From Ailanthus altissimus (lineage: Eukaryota; Streptophyta; Magnoliopsida; Sapindales; Simaroubaceae), in contig OX327704.1 of NCBI GenBank assembly GCA_946807835.1, forward strand, positions 4,712,001 to 4,776,000: 64,000 bases of DNA, given 5' to 3'. The notes beneath the pieces were generated by a model. The model saw only the letters and a program-made list of their open reading frames with translations. It made no database searches and was not told the DNA's origin. Both the position numbers and the translations under genes were made by a program. Positions 11,280 through 21,177 of this stretch are shown here, one piece after another (the stretch's first letter is position 1; the number at the start of each line of letters is the position of its first letter).

Positions 11280-12060
11280 ATTAAAGTAAAGAATCTCATA
11301 TTTAACCTTAAACTTTAATCTCTTTGCGCAGTAAAATAATTTAGATATCAAGCAAAAATAACAAGAATTCAAAGCAGATAATAAAGAACACAACACAATT
11401 ACTTACGTCGTTCGACCAATTATCTATGTCCATGATGGATCCAATGATCCTAACCTCTTTTATTAACTCCTTAGAGATTTTACAATGAAAACTCAATGAA
11501 AAACTCTCAAAATGACCTAATATTTAGTGTACCCCCCTTGCTCTACCATAAGCAATGAACATCCAAACAACGGTTCTACTTTAGTGCACACAAGCACTTA
11601 GAATCTACCCGGTTCTTCCCTTTCTTAGAGTCTCTCTTAATGCTTAATTCTAACCTAAAAGGTTTACAATGGTTTATGTAGGGGTTATTTCGTGCCTACT
11701 AACCCTAATCCTTATTGGAGTAAGAGTCCACATGTTTTAGAAGTCCAAAACTTTTCGAAACTTAAAAATTCAAATCAAATACGAACTCTGCTTGCTCTAG
11801 CCCCGCAACGCTGAGCATGCCGGGAATACTGATCTGGGCGTTGCGGCGCTAGCCCCTACCACCAACTCCGTGTTTTTTCCTCGTTTTCTTCGTGTCTTCA
11901 AGTCCCATTTCACTTCTCCCTTCATGTTCACACGTCTTAGACTTTTCCATACGTGTCTCATACGTTCTTAGGCTTCTTGTGACTCTCCTCTTTGATATTC
12001 ATCTTAATTCTTGTTCAAATAAGATTGTTGAATCACCAAATCTTTAATAATAATGATAGG
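11280..12060 (-). repeat. R1 LTR-like repeat, copy 1
   Basis: This aligns with 14860-15571, 16086-16410 (partial) and 59370-60240. Shared landmarks in order are ACGT(C/A/G)GTTCG, an ATC-rich line ending CTTCTTTTATTAA, CACTTAG/CACTCAG, GGTTTACAATGG, TTGGAGTAAGAGT, a short GC-rich patch containing CAACGCTGAG and GCGCT, then a closing GAATCACCAAA. Read on the minus strand, copy 2 starts TGTTGAAATTTTTGGTG, as an LTR would. The family is therefore probably an LTR in minus orientation, but no internal coding region was tied to it. Confidence 0.55.
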
Positions 12061-12429
12061 TGGGATTCAATGGATTGAGCTTGCTGAGTCTGATGATGAC
12101 CTAGATCGACGTTCGTGGTGATGAAAACGGTGGGAACGAAGAGTGGTTGAGTTCAGGTTTGGTGGTATTAGCAATGACACTGCTTAGAGTTTAGTTATTA
12201 GCTTTTGAAGTGTGATGGTGTGGTTTGTCAGTATTAGGGATGGCGGAGCAGTAGCATTAGGCGGCGAAAGTGGCAGCTTGTGATGGTTTTTATTTTATTT
12301 TATTTTCCAAATTTTAGCCTTTTTTTTTTTACTGAATATTTTTTTTATGGGGAAGAAGGTTTTTTTAGTTTGGAAATTTTTCTTGATTTTTTATTTTTAA
12401 TAATGGAGAAAAATATTTGCGGTAGCTGA
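12061..12429. other. No gene seen
   Basis: A G-rich stretch with GGTGG/GGCGG words (12061-12280), then T-rich sequence running into the A-tail of the LINE that follows. No open frame or repeat signature was recognised. Confidence 0.4.
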
Positions 12430-13090
12430 TTTTTTTTTTTAGAAAGTAATGTTCATTAAGAAAAGAGAAATGGAAAGCTTTTGAGCCAAGTAGTTACCTG
12501 TGAACAATTTAGAGCCTTTTTGGCTAAATGGGTGAGTCACCATGTTACAACTCTTAAGAGTATGCTTAATGCTAAAGTTATCAAAAGCTAGAGATCGTTG
12601 CTTAGTTTTTTCCACTGGCCATTTGATCTCTTTGTAAGAGTGTAAATTTTCTTCAATCATATCAACCATTATTTTTGCATCACAATCCCTAAATGGAAGA
12701 CTCATCAACTAGGGAACACTTTTGGTAGGTTGCATGAACATCAATCTTCCTCTCCTTTAGAGTTACTTAAGTAAGCAATAGATGTAGCAAAGCTCTTCAC
12801 AGAAATATCTTAACCTTTGGTGGGATAATAACTGCCCACACCTTTTACCACTAGTGTTCTTCAGCTCTTGAGGAAGGAGAAGGTTTCATTAATATCTTCT
12901 CTTTCATGGCCACATGATAACCACTCTTAACTAAATAGTTCCCTTTTATGATAGCGCCAACAAAGAGAGTCTTCCACCTTTTCCATTTGTAGAGAAATTT
13001 CAAAACTTGGTGCATATAACTCTCATTGAAATATTGCTCCACCCATTGGTGGCCAGTGGTTAATAGCCTAAAAATGTGTACTGGTATAAA
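12430..13090 (-). pseudogene. LINE 3' fragment, internally deleted
   Basis: On the minus strand, 13090-12730 carries the end of an RT zinc-binding domain (NYLVKSGYH, then KVWAVIIPPKVKIFL, stop, RALLHLLLT), and 12708-12440 carries the last part of an RNase H domain (CNMVTHPFSQKGSKL, the N-x-V-A-H-x-F-A motif of plant LINEs). The conserved RNase H start is missing, so the copy has an internal deletion. A T-run on the plus strand at about 12430-12440 is the poly-A tail. Several stops interrupt it. Confidence 0.8.
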
Positions 13091-13254
13091 GGTAGATACA
13101 ACTTCTTATAAGCATGATGTGGTGGGTGTAATAGAATAAAAGGGTAGGACATTAACATTGTCAAACCCTAAGGAGATCTAGCCCACCAATATTTGGACAA
13201 GGTGAATAAGATTACTAGGTTATCATTTTAATAGACAAGATTAGACACTGTTCT

Positions 13255-13377
13255 AATCTTTCTTTTTGTATTGTATTCAAACCTAAAAGCTTATAAAGGG
13301 AAATTACTTAGCCACACTTTAGCTTCACAAGAATTTAGAGCATTTTTAGCTAACTTATGTGCCACGATATTCAGAGC
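13255..13377 (-). pseudogene. Short LINE RNase H tail, cut by the CACTA-like element
   Basis: The minus strand reads ALNIVAHKLAKNALNSC then VWLSNFPL, the C-terminal N-x-V-A-H-x-L-A-K motif of plant LINE RNase H. The fragment stops exactly where CACTACTATAAAAATGA begins at 13378, so the transposon probably inserted into it or captured up to it. It is too short for further classification. Confidence 0.7.
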
Positions 13378-14295
13378 CACTACTATAAAAATGACTTTCA
13401 CTGAGGCTAAGTTAACGTCAGTGAAGGGTTTCAATAACACTGCTTCATAGTGTCAGTGTTGCTCAAGTTAGAAAATTACTGACACTATTTATAGTGTCAG
13501 TGAATCTCTGATACCATGTTATCAGTAAATCGCTGACATTGTGATATCAATGATTCTTTAATACCATAGTATCAGTGAATTTCTGATACCGTAATATCAG
13601 TAAATCGCTAACATTATAGTATTAGTAAATCACTGACACTGTGGTATCAGTAAATTGCTAACACTGTAGTATCAATAAATTACTGACATCGTGGTATCAG
13701 AAATTTTGTATTTAATTTAAAATATTTTTTAATAATTTTAAATTTGAATTATTGAACTAGAATTTTAAATTTATTTATAACTACAATTTCATATATAAAT
13801 ACCACATCTAAGTAAATATAATTTTATTTATTTATTTAAATAAATAAAATTATAATTGTTAAGGCATCCAAACTTAGTTTCATATATAATGCTAAACATC
13901 TCAAATAAATCTTTAAGAACTACAGTATTTCAAAACATCACAAAGTTTGAAAATTAGTTAAACACATAGCTGCCCCATCGTCATATATCGAGGTAATGTC
14001 ATCTTCAATGTAACCTCTCCGTTATTCACACCACTTGTAACAAGTGAGGACAAATTCATCCTCTCTATGCATGCTGCATTGATCAGATGATGGTAACGTA
14101 CTGTTCTGAAGCTCCTGTATAGCTTTACTAGCTTGTTCAACTTTTTGAGGTATACAAATCAATGCTAGACGAATAAGGAGGTATACAACAGAGCTTGTAA
14201 TATCTAAAGATTAAAGAACATAAAAGAATTTCCAAAGAACCATTAAGTTGAATTGCAATGAGAAAGGAAATAGTAAGTAATAATAGGTATATTAC

Positions 14296-14385
14296 CTTTC
14301 CACAAAACTCATAGAGGTATTTGCTGTGTTGACTGACATCCATCTTCTTAATCTGCTTATACAAACTGGCACCATAATGGGTACC
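14296..14385 (-). pseudogene. Captured exon of 60S ribosomal protein L37a
   Basis: The minus strand reads [15 protein letters not shown] then [15 protein letters not shown], very close to residues about 15-44 of plant cytosolic ribosomal protein L37a (eL43), a zinc-finger protein of the large subunit. The match ends at the sequence GGAAAG|GTAATA, a plausible 5' splice site, and begins after TTTTAG, a plausible acceptor. That suggests a genomic exon rather than a cDNA copy. The later exons are absent from the flanks. The first zinc-finger cysteine is replaced by tyrosine ([18 protein letters not shown] is usual). It sits inside the CACTA-like element and cannot make a ribosomal protein. Confidence 0.85.
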
Positions 14386-14859
14386 TAAAATGGAATTCAT
14401 ATTTGTAATTCATTTTTATAAAGCCACACCAAAAATTGTTTTGCTGCTGAATGTATTAACTATTAACAACCTATATCTCATGCTCACCACTTGATTAGTT
14501 AATGATACACATTCTTCTTAACCAACTTAAGAGAAGTAAAAATTGGATCAATAGTTACAAACTCATATATTTTGAATGCCATTGTTTCGTGTTTTAGTGA
14601 ACAATATATAAAATTAACTTTGTATTTCTACAGTGCCCATACTTTACCAAATTTGGTCTCACCATTAACTAATCAACAAATCACAAAATTTCAACTTTTA
14701 TTTTATCTAACTTATGTCTTCTAATGTCATGGGCATGACTATCTAACTTTACTTTTAAAAAATTCACATTGAAAAGTTGTTGTGTTAAAGTCATCACATG
14801 AATATTAGTTGTTAAAATTTCTTATGTGCTATAATATTTATTGGCCCAGCATTTAACAC

Positions 14860-15571
14860 CATAGAACCCTATGCGCTTTGCGAAAGCTTTTCCTCACAAG
14901 TAAAAAGAAACAAGAATAAATAAAGATCAACCAAGAAAATATAGAAAATAATTACACATAAGGCACAATAATATACGTAGTTCAAAAAAATCGCCTACGT
15001 TTATAGTAGATCATAAAACTAGCTTCTTTTATTAATTCCTTTATACTGAAAGAACTCTTTACAAGAGAAACTCAAGGAATACAATAATAAAGAAACTTCT
15101 AAAAGATCTACCTAGTGCTTTTTAATACTTATGCGCCCAGTACTCAAGCACTGCACTGTACTCTTTCATGCTTGCGTCTAGCACCCTAAAGCTATCCCAG
15201 ACCTCTATTCTTTCTCTTATTGATGCATTAACAATTATAATGAATTACAAGAGTTTATATAGTGCTAATATTAATCCTAGAAACCTTAAACCTAGTTGGA
15301 ATAAGAGTTCACATGCTTAGGAAGTCTAAAACCCCTAAAAGAAGTCAAAACAAGCTAAAATATAACTTTCCTATTTTTAGGCGACCTGGCGCTGAGGTGT
15401 TGCGACCTGGACTGCAGTTATTAATTTTCTTCACTTTTCCTTATTTGTAAGTCTTGTCTTACTCCTCTCTTATGCGTCTAATGCATCCTTGACCATGTGT
15501 CTGATTCTCCCTTGATTTTTTGACTCAAAATCAAACAAATCCTTGATTTTGAATCACCAAAAATTTCAACA
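14860..15571 (-). repeat. R1 LTR-like repeat, copy 2
   Basis: The best-bounded copy of R1. On the minus strand it begins TGTTGAAATTTTTGGTGATT at 15571. It contains ACGTAGTTC and CGCCTACGT at about 14978-15000 and a GC patch GGCGCTGAGGTGTTGCG near 15387. It lies within the CACTA-like element. Confidence 0.55.
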
Positions 15572-16085
15572 CAAGCCCTCATTTATTCAAAATTTCTCCA
15601 AATTGCTTTCCTAAGGAACCATACACTTCTTACCCAATGCTAAATCACCAAGCATTGATTTCAGTTAAGTCTTATACTTAGACTTAACCCCTTTAAGGCT
15701 TATGACTTTGGTATTCAAAGATTCCGCAATATATCACTCTCCAGGTAGACACCATATTATAATTAAACACTACAACAATATCTCTATGGCTATATCCTCA
15801 CATACCCTACATTCTCTTTTGACCTTGCCATTCTAGTGAGATAAACTCCAATACTGCCTTTGGTATACATTCCTTCTAAACAAATCTATGTTGAGACCTT
15901 ACAGCATTTTGCAAAGCACATATTCGAATCTATGCTTCTGATCCATATACCCTTAGATTATCCGTATTTCTTCTTTAAGAAGCTATCTGCAACTCAAAGT
16001 CTTATTCACAGGCTCATTGCAGAACCCTAGGCTCATTATCTTTTCTCATATTCTTACGTCTTTTATATTTATAAGTCCTCATGGT

Positions 16086-16410
16086 TGAAGTCAAAACGAG
16101 CCAAAATAAGACTTTCCCATTTCTAGGCTCTGTAGTCCTAAAAGGTTGTCGCTACAATGCTAGCCTGCAACTCTGGCCTAGCACCTCAAAGCTACAGTCT
16201 TAGTGTTGGGACGCTGCGACTTGAACAACAATCTTTAATATTTTTTGTCTTTCCTTGTTTTCAAGTTTTGTGCTGGGACGCTGCGACTTGAACAACAATC
16301 TTCAATTCCTTGTTTTTGCTCCTCTCTTGTGAGTCCAATGCTTCCTCGACTACGTGTCTGACTCTTCCTTGATTTTTCAATTTAAAATCAAATCAATCTT
16401 TGAAAAATTA
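16086..16410 (-). repeat. R1 LTR-like repeat, partial copy 3
   Basis: This matches the 3'-proximal 300 bp of copy 2: GAAGTCAAAACGAGC, then a GC patch, then CTCCTCTCTTGTG and CCTTGATTTTTC. The segment GGGACGCTGCGACTTGAACA is duplicated within it (about 16207 and 16274). Copies 2 and 3 in the same orientation 500 bp apart could be two LTRs of a short element. The 15572-16085 stretch between them shows no coding region. Confidence 0.5.
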
Positions 16411-16535
16411 CGACATTAGTAATTAAAAGAATCATCTTGCAGCATAAAGATATTTTGAACCATTAAAAATAAGATCTGTCAAAATTCGATTTCGATGTTA
16501 CCTTGGAAGCCTGAGAGATAAGCACAAACATATTA

Positions 16536-16870
16536 AGAACCTAGTGTTTGATGTGATTGAAGTGGAAGCAGTTTCACAATCAGTTTCACAATCAGTTATC
16601 AATGGTCTTTTGTCTAATGTCAAGTCAAAGTTCGGAGTTAAGGTTAGTGTTGGTAATATTGTTAAGCTTCTTCACTCCTTTCAAGCTACCAAAGTACTTT
16701 TTACCTCCCGAGATACAAATTGGGTGGTTCGTGCACTAACTAAGTTTGCTTTATCTTGTTCTTTAGTTTGTGTATAGATAGGGTCTGTCCCATGTCATCT
16801 AGATCGCTATCTAGATCACTTTGTTGTAGAGGATCGTGATCCTCAAGCTTTTTCTCAGAAATAACACGTC
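16536..16870 (+). pseudogene. LINE RNase H C-terminal fragment
   Basis: The plus strand reads from VEAVSQSV through LLHSFQATKVLFTSRDTNW to ALTKFALSCS, then a stop, then a block including VEDRDPQAF. This follows the last third of plant LINE RNase H domains, where R-D-x-N-x-V-A-H-x-L-A-K is conserved; here the V-A-H is altered to V-V-R. A 12-bp direct repeat (TTTCACAATCAG) duplicates four codons near the start. No upstream domains are present. Confidence 0.65.
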
Positions 16871-17689
16871 AGTTAAAAAGAAATAGTGAGAGAGGAATTT
16901 GAAACACATTTATACTAAGACTCAAAACCAAATAATAATTAAAAAAAAAAGTTAAAAGGAAAATGAGAAACCTCGTGGGAACCCTTTGTGCTAAGTGGGG
17001 GAGATTAAAAATAAATAAATAAAGTGGAAAAGCTTGGAGCTAAAGTAGTTATTTCGGTGAGCCTCCGTGCCGCACGAATTTCTGCCTCTAATCGCCCTTA
17101 TGTTGTCGCCAAAATACGTGATCACTTGGGTTCCAGTAAGGATTTGTGGATTATTTGTTTGAGTATGTCTAGGATTTAGCGATTTAGAGACTTAGAGAAG
17201 AAGATAGTGATCAATACTATGACATTTTATTTAATTTTTTCAACTTACGCCCTCAAAACGACAACATTTTTTAGAGTATTTTATTTATTTGTTTTTATTT
17301 CTTCACCTTAATATACAGCCTTTCTGGAGTTTTTTTTTTAATTCCATAATTTTTCTCTTAAAACGACAACATTTTGGGAGCCTTTTTTTTAATTAATCAT
17401 TTTTTTAAAATATAATTTTTACCCCTAAAAATGATTTGTTTAAATTTGTGACATTATGGTATTAATATTTTATTGACACTTCTATAAAGTGTCAATGAAT
17501 CTAATACAATATTCTCATATCAAGATATTTTTATCTTTATTGACACTTCTATAGTAATAGTGAGGCTCATTTTTCTTTTAACTTAATATGGCCAAGCGGC
17601 TACTGGCTAGCAACTTCAGCTACTGGAGGAGTGTGTGTTGTATAAAAAAAACTTCAGCTACTGGAGGTGCTTCTTGTTCAGAAAAATCT

Positions 17690-18715
17690 ACAATTGATGG
17701 TTGGTAGCTTCGGCTATGGCAATTGCAAATTCTTTCAAAAGGTAAGTTATTTTTATGGCGTGTAACCATGATTGGTTGCCAACAAATCCGAATCTAAGTC
17801 GCTTTCATGTGCCTATGAATGAGGTGTGCAACTTCTGTGGCAAAGGCGCAGAAAAGTGCCCTATATGCAATTTGGTTGTGTGACGCTTGGGCTCATGTAA
17901 GAGAGAATTGTAATTTTATGACATCTATTCTGGGCACCCATAAAACATACACTAAGGATTTCTTGGCACAATGTATGGATTTTCTCAGCAAACAGAATCT
18001 GGAGCTATTTTCTATAATTCTATGGAGATAGTAGTTTGTTAGGAACCAAAAAATGCATGGCAAACAATCAATGGATATCAGCTTTGTTACGGTGTGGTCG
18101 AGAGGTTATTTAGAAGAATTTCAAGCTGCTCAAGTGCGGGAGCAAAATAGTTCTTTAGACAGTGGCAGGAGCACGTCCAGGAGTCATAAATGGCAGCCCC
18201 CTGCTGGTGATGCTATTAAGCTGAACTGTAATGCAGCTTTGGATCCTCAAGCTAACTAGTTTTGGTTTTATGCTAAGAAGGCACGATGGCAGTGTGGTAG
18301 GAGCTGGGTTTGAGAAGTTGGATGTGTTGTATCAAGTTCTCCTTGCTGATGCATTGACGATTCTTAAAGGCTTGTTAGCAGCGCATCAATTAGGGGTGTC
18401 AAACATAGAAGTTGAATCGGACGCTGCAGTAGCTGTGAAGGAAATTTCAGTTCATTCAGATATAGTATCTAAACTTGGAACTATTATCCAAGATATTTTG
18501 TGCTCTTTGGGAACTTTTTGTTCTTTCAAAGTTTCTTATGTTGCTAGACTTAAATAGGGTTGCTCATGGTCTAGCCAAGCTTGCTTTGGGGGATGATTCT
18601 ATAGCTACTTGGCTTGATCATGTACCTAACTCTTTGCTTTCTATTGTAATGGAGGATTGTCCTCCAAGCAGCTTTAGTTAATGAATTGCATTTTTTTTGC
18701 CTAAAAAAAAACTGT
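17690..18715 (+). pseudogene. LINE 3' end: zinc-binding and RNase H domains
   Basis: On the plus strand, 17720-18030 resembles the RT zinc-binding domain (LFLWRVTMIGC, later WLCDAWAHVRENC). From 18185 a full RNase H domain follows in broken frames: WQPPAGDAIKLNCNAALDP, then RRHDGSVVGAGFEKLD, VESDAAVAVKEIS and NRVAHGLAKLAL. Frameshifts occur near 18250 and 18550. The element ends with A-runs around 18700-18712, the expected LINE tail. The 5' portion is missing. Just upstream the 18-bp ACTTCAGCTACTGGAGG is repeated at about 17613 and 17650. Confidence 0.85.
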
Positions 18716-19116
18716 AGTGAAGGATAAATAAACAGCCCGATTAAGAATCTGGAGGAAAGCTATTCTTTCCCTCCAAATGATGCCTATAAAAGAGAAATTT
18801 TCATTTTTCTTAAAAACAGAATCAACAACACACTTACTAACAAAAAATTTCTTTCTTTCACCTCTCTTCTAAAGAAAACATGTCTCTAACTTAAATATTA
18901 GAGTATCTTTTCATGCATCAGAGGCGATATATAAACCAGAAGAATTTTTGAGAAAAGAAAGAAAGGAGCATTGAAAGGGAAAGGAAACTGTGCCAATTCC
19001 ATATTTGAAGTTGAATTAATGCAACTTCAAGTTTATTTAAAACGCCTCACCTCTATTTTTATTGTGTTTCTATTCATTTATCACTTATCAAGTATTAATT
19101 ATAATCTACTCCTTTT
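18716..19116. other. No gene seen
   Basis: AT-rich DNA between the LINE tail and the MITE-like element. Short open frames only, none resembling a known protein. Confidence 0.4.
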
Positions 19117-19345
19117 GTGCACGGGCAGACCCAAGCTTGAAATTGAAGGGGTCATATTGTCAAAATAAAAAACAAAATTATATAAGTCAAATTATATATG
19201 TTATGTGGTTAATTAAAGTGTTGATGTTTCAAACCTATAAAAATTAAAGTGTAACGATTTATAGTTTTAAGGGCTAAAATGCGAAAAACTCTTTATATAT
19301 ATTGGCCTGTAGACCTTAACGTGGGTCAGCCAGTGCCTGTGCGGT
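19117..19345. mobile_element. Small MITE-like element with imperfect inverted ends
   Basis: The left end TGTGCACGGGCAGACCCA and the right end GGGTCAGCCAGTGCCTGTG are imperfect inverted repeats enclosing about 200 bp of AT-rich non-coding DNA. The GGGC-GACCC type of terminus is common in hAT-like MITEs of plants. A convincing 8-bp target duplication was not seen. Confidence 0.45.
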
Positions 19346-20261
19346 TCTTTTAATATTTTTTTATAATAGTTATTTTTTATTTTTTTTAAGAAAAATTTAT
19401 TTTTATTTCTCGTTATATTTGCTTAAATTATCATTCAATTTTGTAGCACGGTTTGGGATAAGGGCATATTTTCATTGTCACCTCCCGAGATTTATATAAA
19501 TTATATTTTGACGATAATTTTAATTTTAAATATATTGTCACTTCTTTCAATTTAATTTAAAAGATAAAAATAAATTTATATATTTTAATTATTTAAGTGA
19601 TAAAAAAAAATATAATCATGAGAATATTTTAATCTTTTCAATTTAAATAGAGAGAATAAAAATCTAATTAAGATCAAAGCAACCATTAAATGTAAACCTC
19701 TGAGAGTTACAATATTAATACCCAAGTTCTAGCAACAGAGATTTTCGTACGAAAGAAAAATAGTAGTCACAGCATATATTTTTTCATTCAGATTCTTTGC
19801 GTTGTCGACGCAAAATTCAAAAAGACATGAATCAACCAGGAACAAATTAAATTGGCAGCGATTGTTCAACAAATTACAAGAACCAACAAATTACGTTGCT
19901 CATCTTCTTCCACACGCAATACTTTTGGCAGGATTTTCAACGTTTCGTTTATACATGACCGATTATGTCGGCCTTTATTCTTTTTCAAGGGTAAGAGGGT
20001 GTCCCGCCCAAAACTTTTACTTTTTATCTCCTCCAATATCGAACTTTGGTGATTTATACGATAAACGTAAGGCTTCCTCCTGATTTATTTGGTCAAGTTT
20101 TTACTAATGAGTTCCAGACAAAAGTATCAAAATCTAGTTTGTGTTTATTGGCGTGGCCTAATTTTAATCACTGTTCTGATTATTAACGAGATCTCATGTT
20201 TAAATACTTTCTTTACCAAAAAATGTAATTAATTAATTAACTTGATATGTAATATTATTTG
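19346..20261. other. AT-rich intergenic DNA
   Basis: No gene or clear repeat. The open frame at 19802-20083 overlaps others in adjacent frames and resembles no family. Confidence 0.4.
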
Positions 20262-20500
20262 CACTACTAGAAAAAAAATGTTTTCAATGAAAATTTTGTA
20301 ATAAAATAATTATTTTATTAAAAAATTTGTGATAAAAACTATCAAACACTCTAAAAGATCAATATTTTATGGTAGAATATGTCATAATAAAAATTAATCA
20401 TCATTCATTACAAAATTTGATACTATGTATTAAGAGTTTGTGATAGAAAATATCAATAAACGTCTTTAATACATCAGTGATAGTCGGGACTTTACAAAAA
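20262..20500 (+). mobile_element. Truncated CACTA-like left end
   Basis: It starts CACTACTAGAAAAAAAATG and continues with repeated TTTGTGATA / TATCA words, the same subterminal vocabulary as the 53.3-58.3 kb element. No matching right end was found within the next kilobase, so this is probably a solo terminus or an eroded element. The following 20501-21130 is AT-rich and is the upstream region of RLP 2. Confidence 0.5.
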
Positions 20501-21135
20501 CGTTAGCATTTTGGAGTTAATAGAAGAAAACGAAGTTATTTTGGTGTTTTTAAATTTCTGAAACTATATATTTATTTGTTTTTATAAAATTGAAAATAAC
20601 TGAAAACTAATAGTTTTACATTTATGCTGTTATGAATTTTTAATATTAAATTTAATAAAAAAATATATAAATAAGATTATATTTAATTAAACAACTTAAT
20701 AGTAAAATAATATTAATTTATATTTATTGCAGTTGTTTATGAATTATTTTTTTGAAAGTTAATTGATTGTAATGTAATTAATTGATATTTATTATAATTA
20801 ATTAATTGATATTTAAGTTGTAATATTGTAATTATTTGAGATTGAGATTAGAGATGTAGTGTGTATAAAAAAGAATGCTTAATTTCTTTTTCTTTTTTTT
20901 TTCACTTTTTCCCCTTTTATTATAATTCTTCACTGGCCATTTCTCCATTATATTTAGTATTTACGCATTTATCCAGAATCTAGTCTATTACCACCCATCT
21001 CCTTTTACCGTTAGTCCAAGCAGCGTTTACTTTACAAAATTTAAGATGAGACTTCGTAGACCCTCAATTTCTAGATTACTTTACAAATTTGAAATGGCCT
21101 AGTCCCACCACGCCACTGGTCGGCCATTTCTATTC

Positions 21136-21143
21136 TATTTATA
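21136..21143 (+). promoter_or_regulatory. Possible TATA box of RLP gene 2
   Basis: TATTTATA lies 35 bp upstream of the ATG at 21178. If used, the leader would be very short, so a more distal promoter cannot be excluded. The corresponding place upstream of RLP 1 has no such motif. Confidence 0.3.
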
Positions 21144-21177
21144 GTGCTCTCTGCTCTTTGTTGTTTCCTAAGAAAAA

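Larger units (their letters stand above)
13378..17584. mobile_element. CACTA-like DNA transposon, non-autonomous
   Basis: The left end starts CACTACTATAAAAATGA. It is followed (13400-13700) by about a dozen direct and inverted copies of a 10-12 bp motif around TATCAGTAAAT and CTGACACT, the subterminal-repeat pattern of CACTA (En/Spm) elements. The right end at about 17440-17584 carries the same GACACT...AGTGTC words and a degraded inverted match to the left end (GTGAGGCTCATTTTT). No transposase was recognised. Inside lie a ribosomal protein L37a exon, two R1 copies and a LINE fragment. The 3-bp target duplication could not be confirmed because the right tip is eroded. Confidence 0.6.

Noticed and set aside
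13400..13700. CRISPR-like or satellite array
   Set aside because: The short motif occurs in both orientations with irregular spacing, as in CACTA subterminal regions, not as regular repeat-spacer units.
14137..14295. Continuation of the L37a reading frame beyond the exon
   Set aside because: After the GGAAAG|GTAATA junction the translation loses all similarity and looks like intron.
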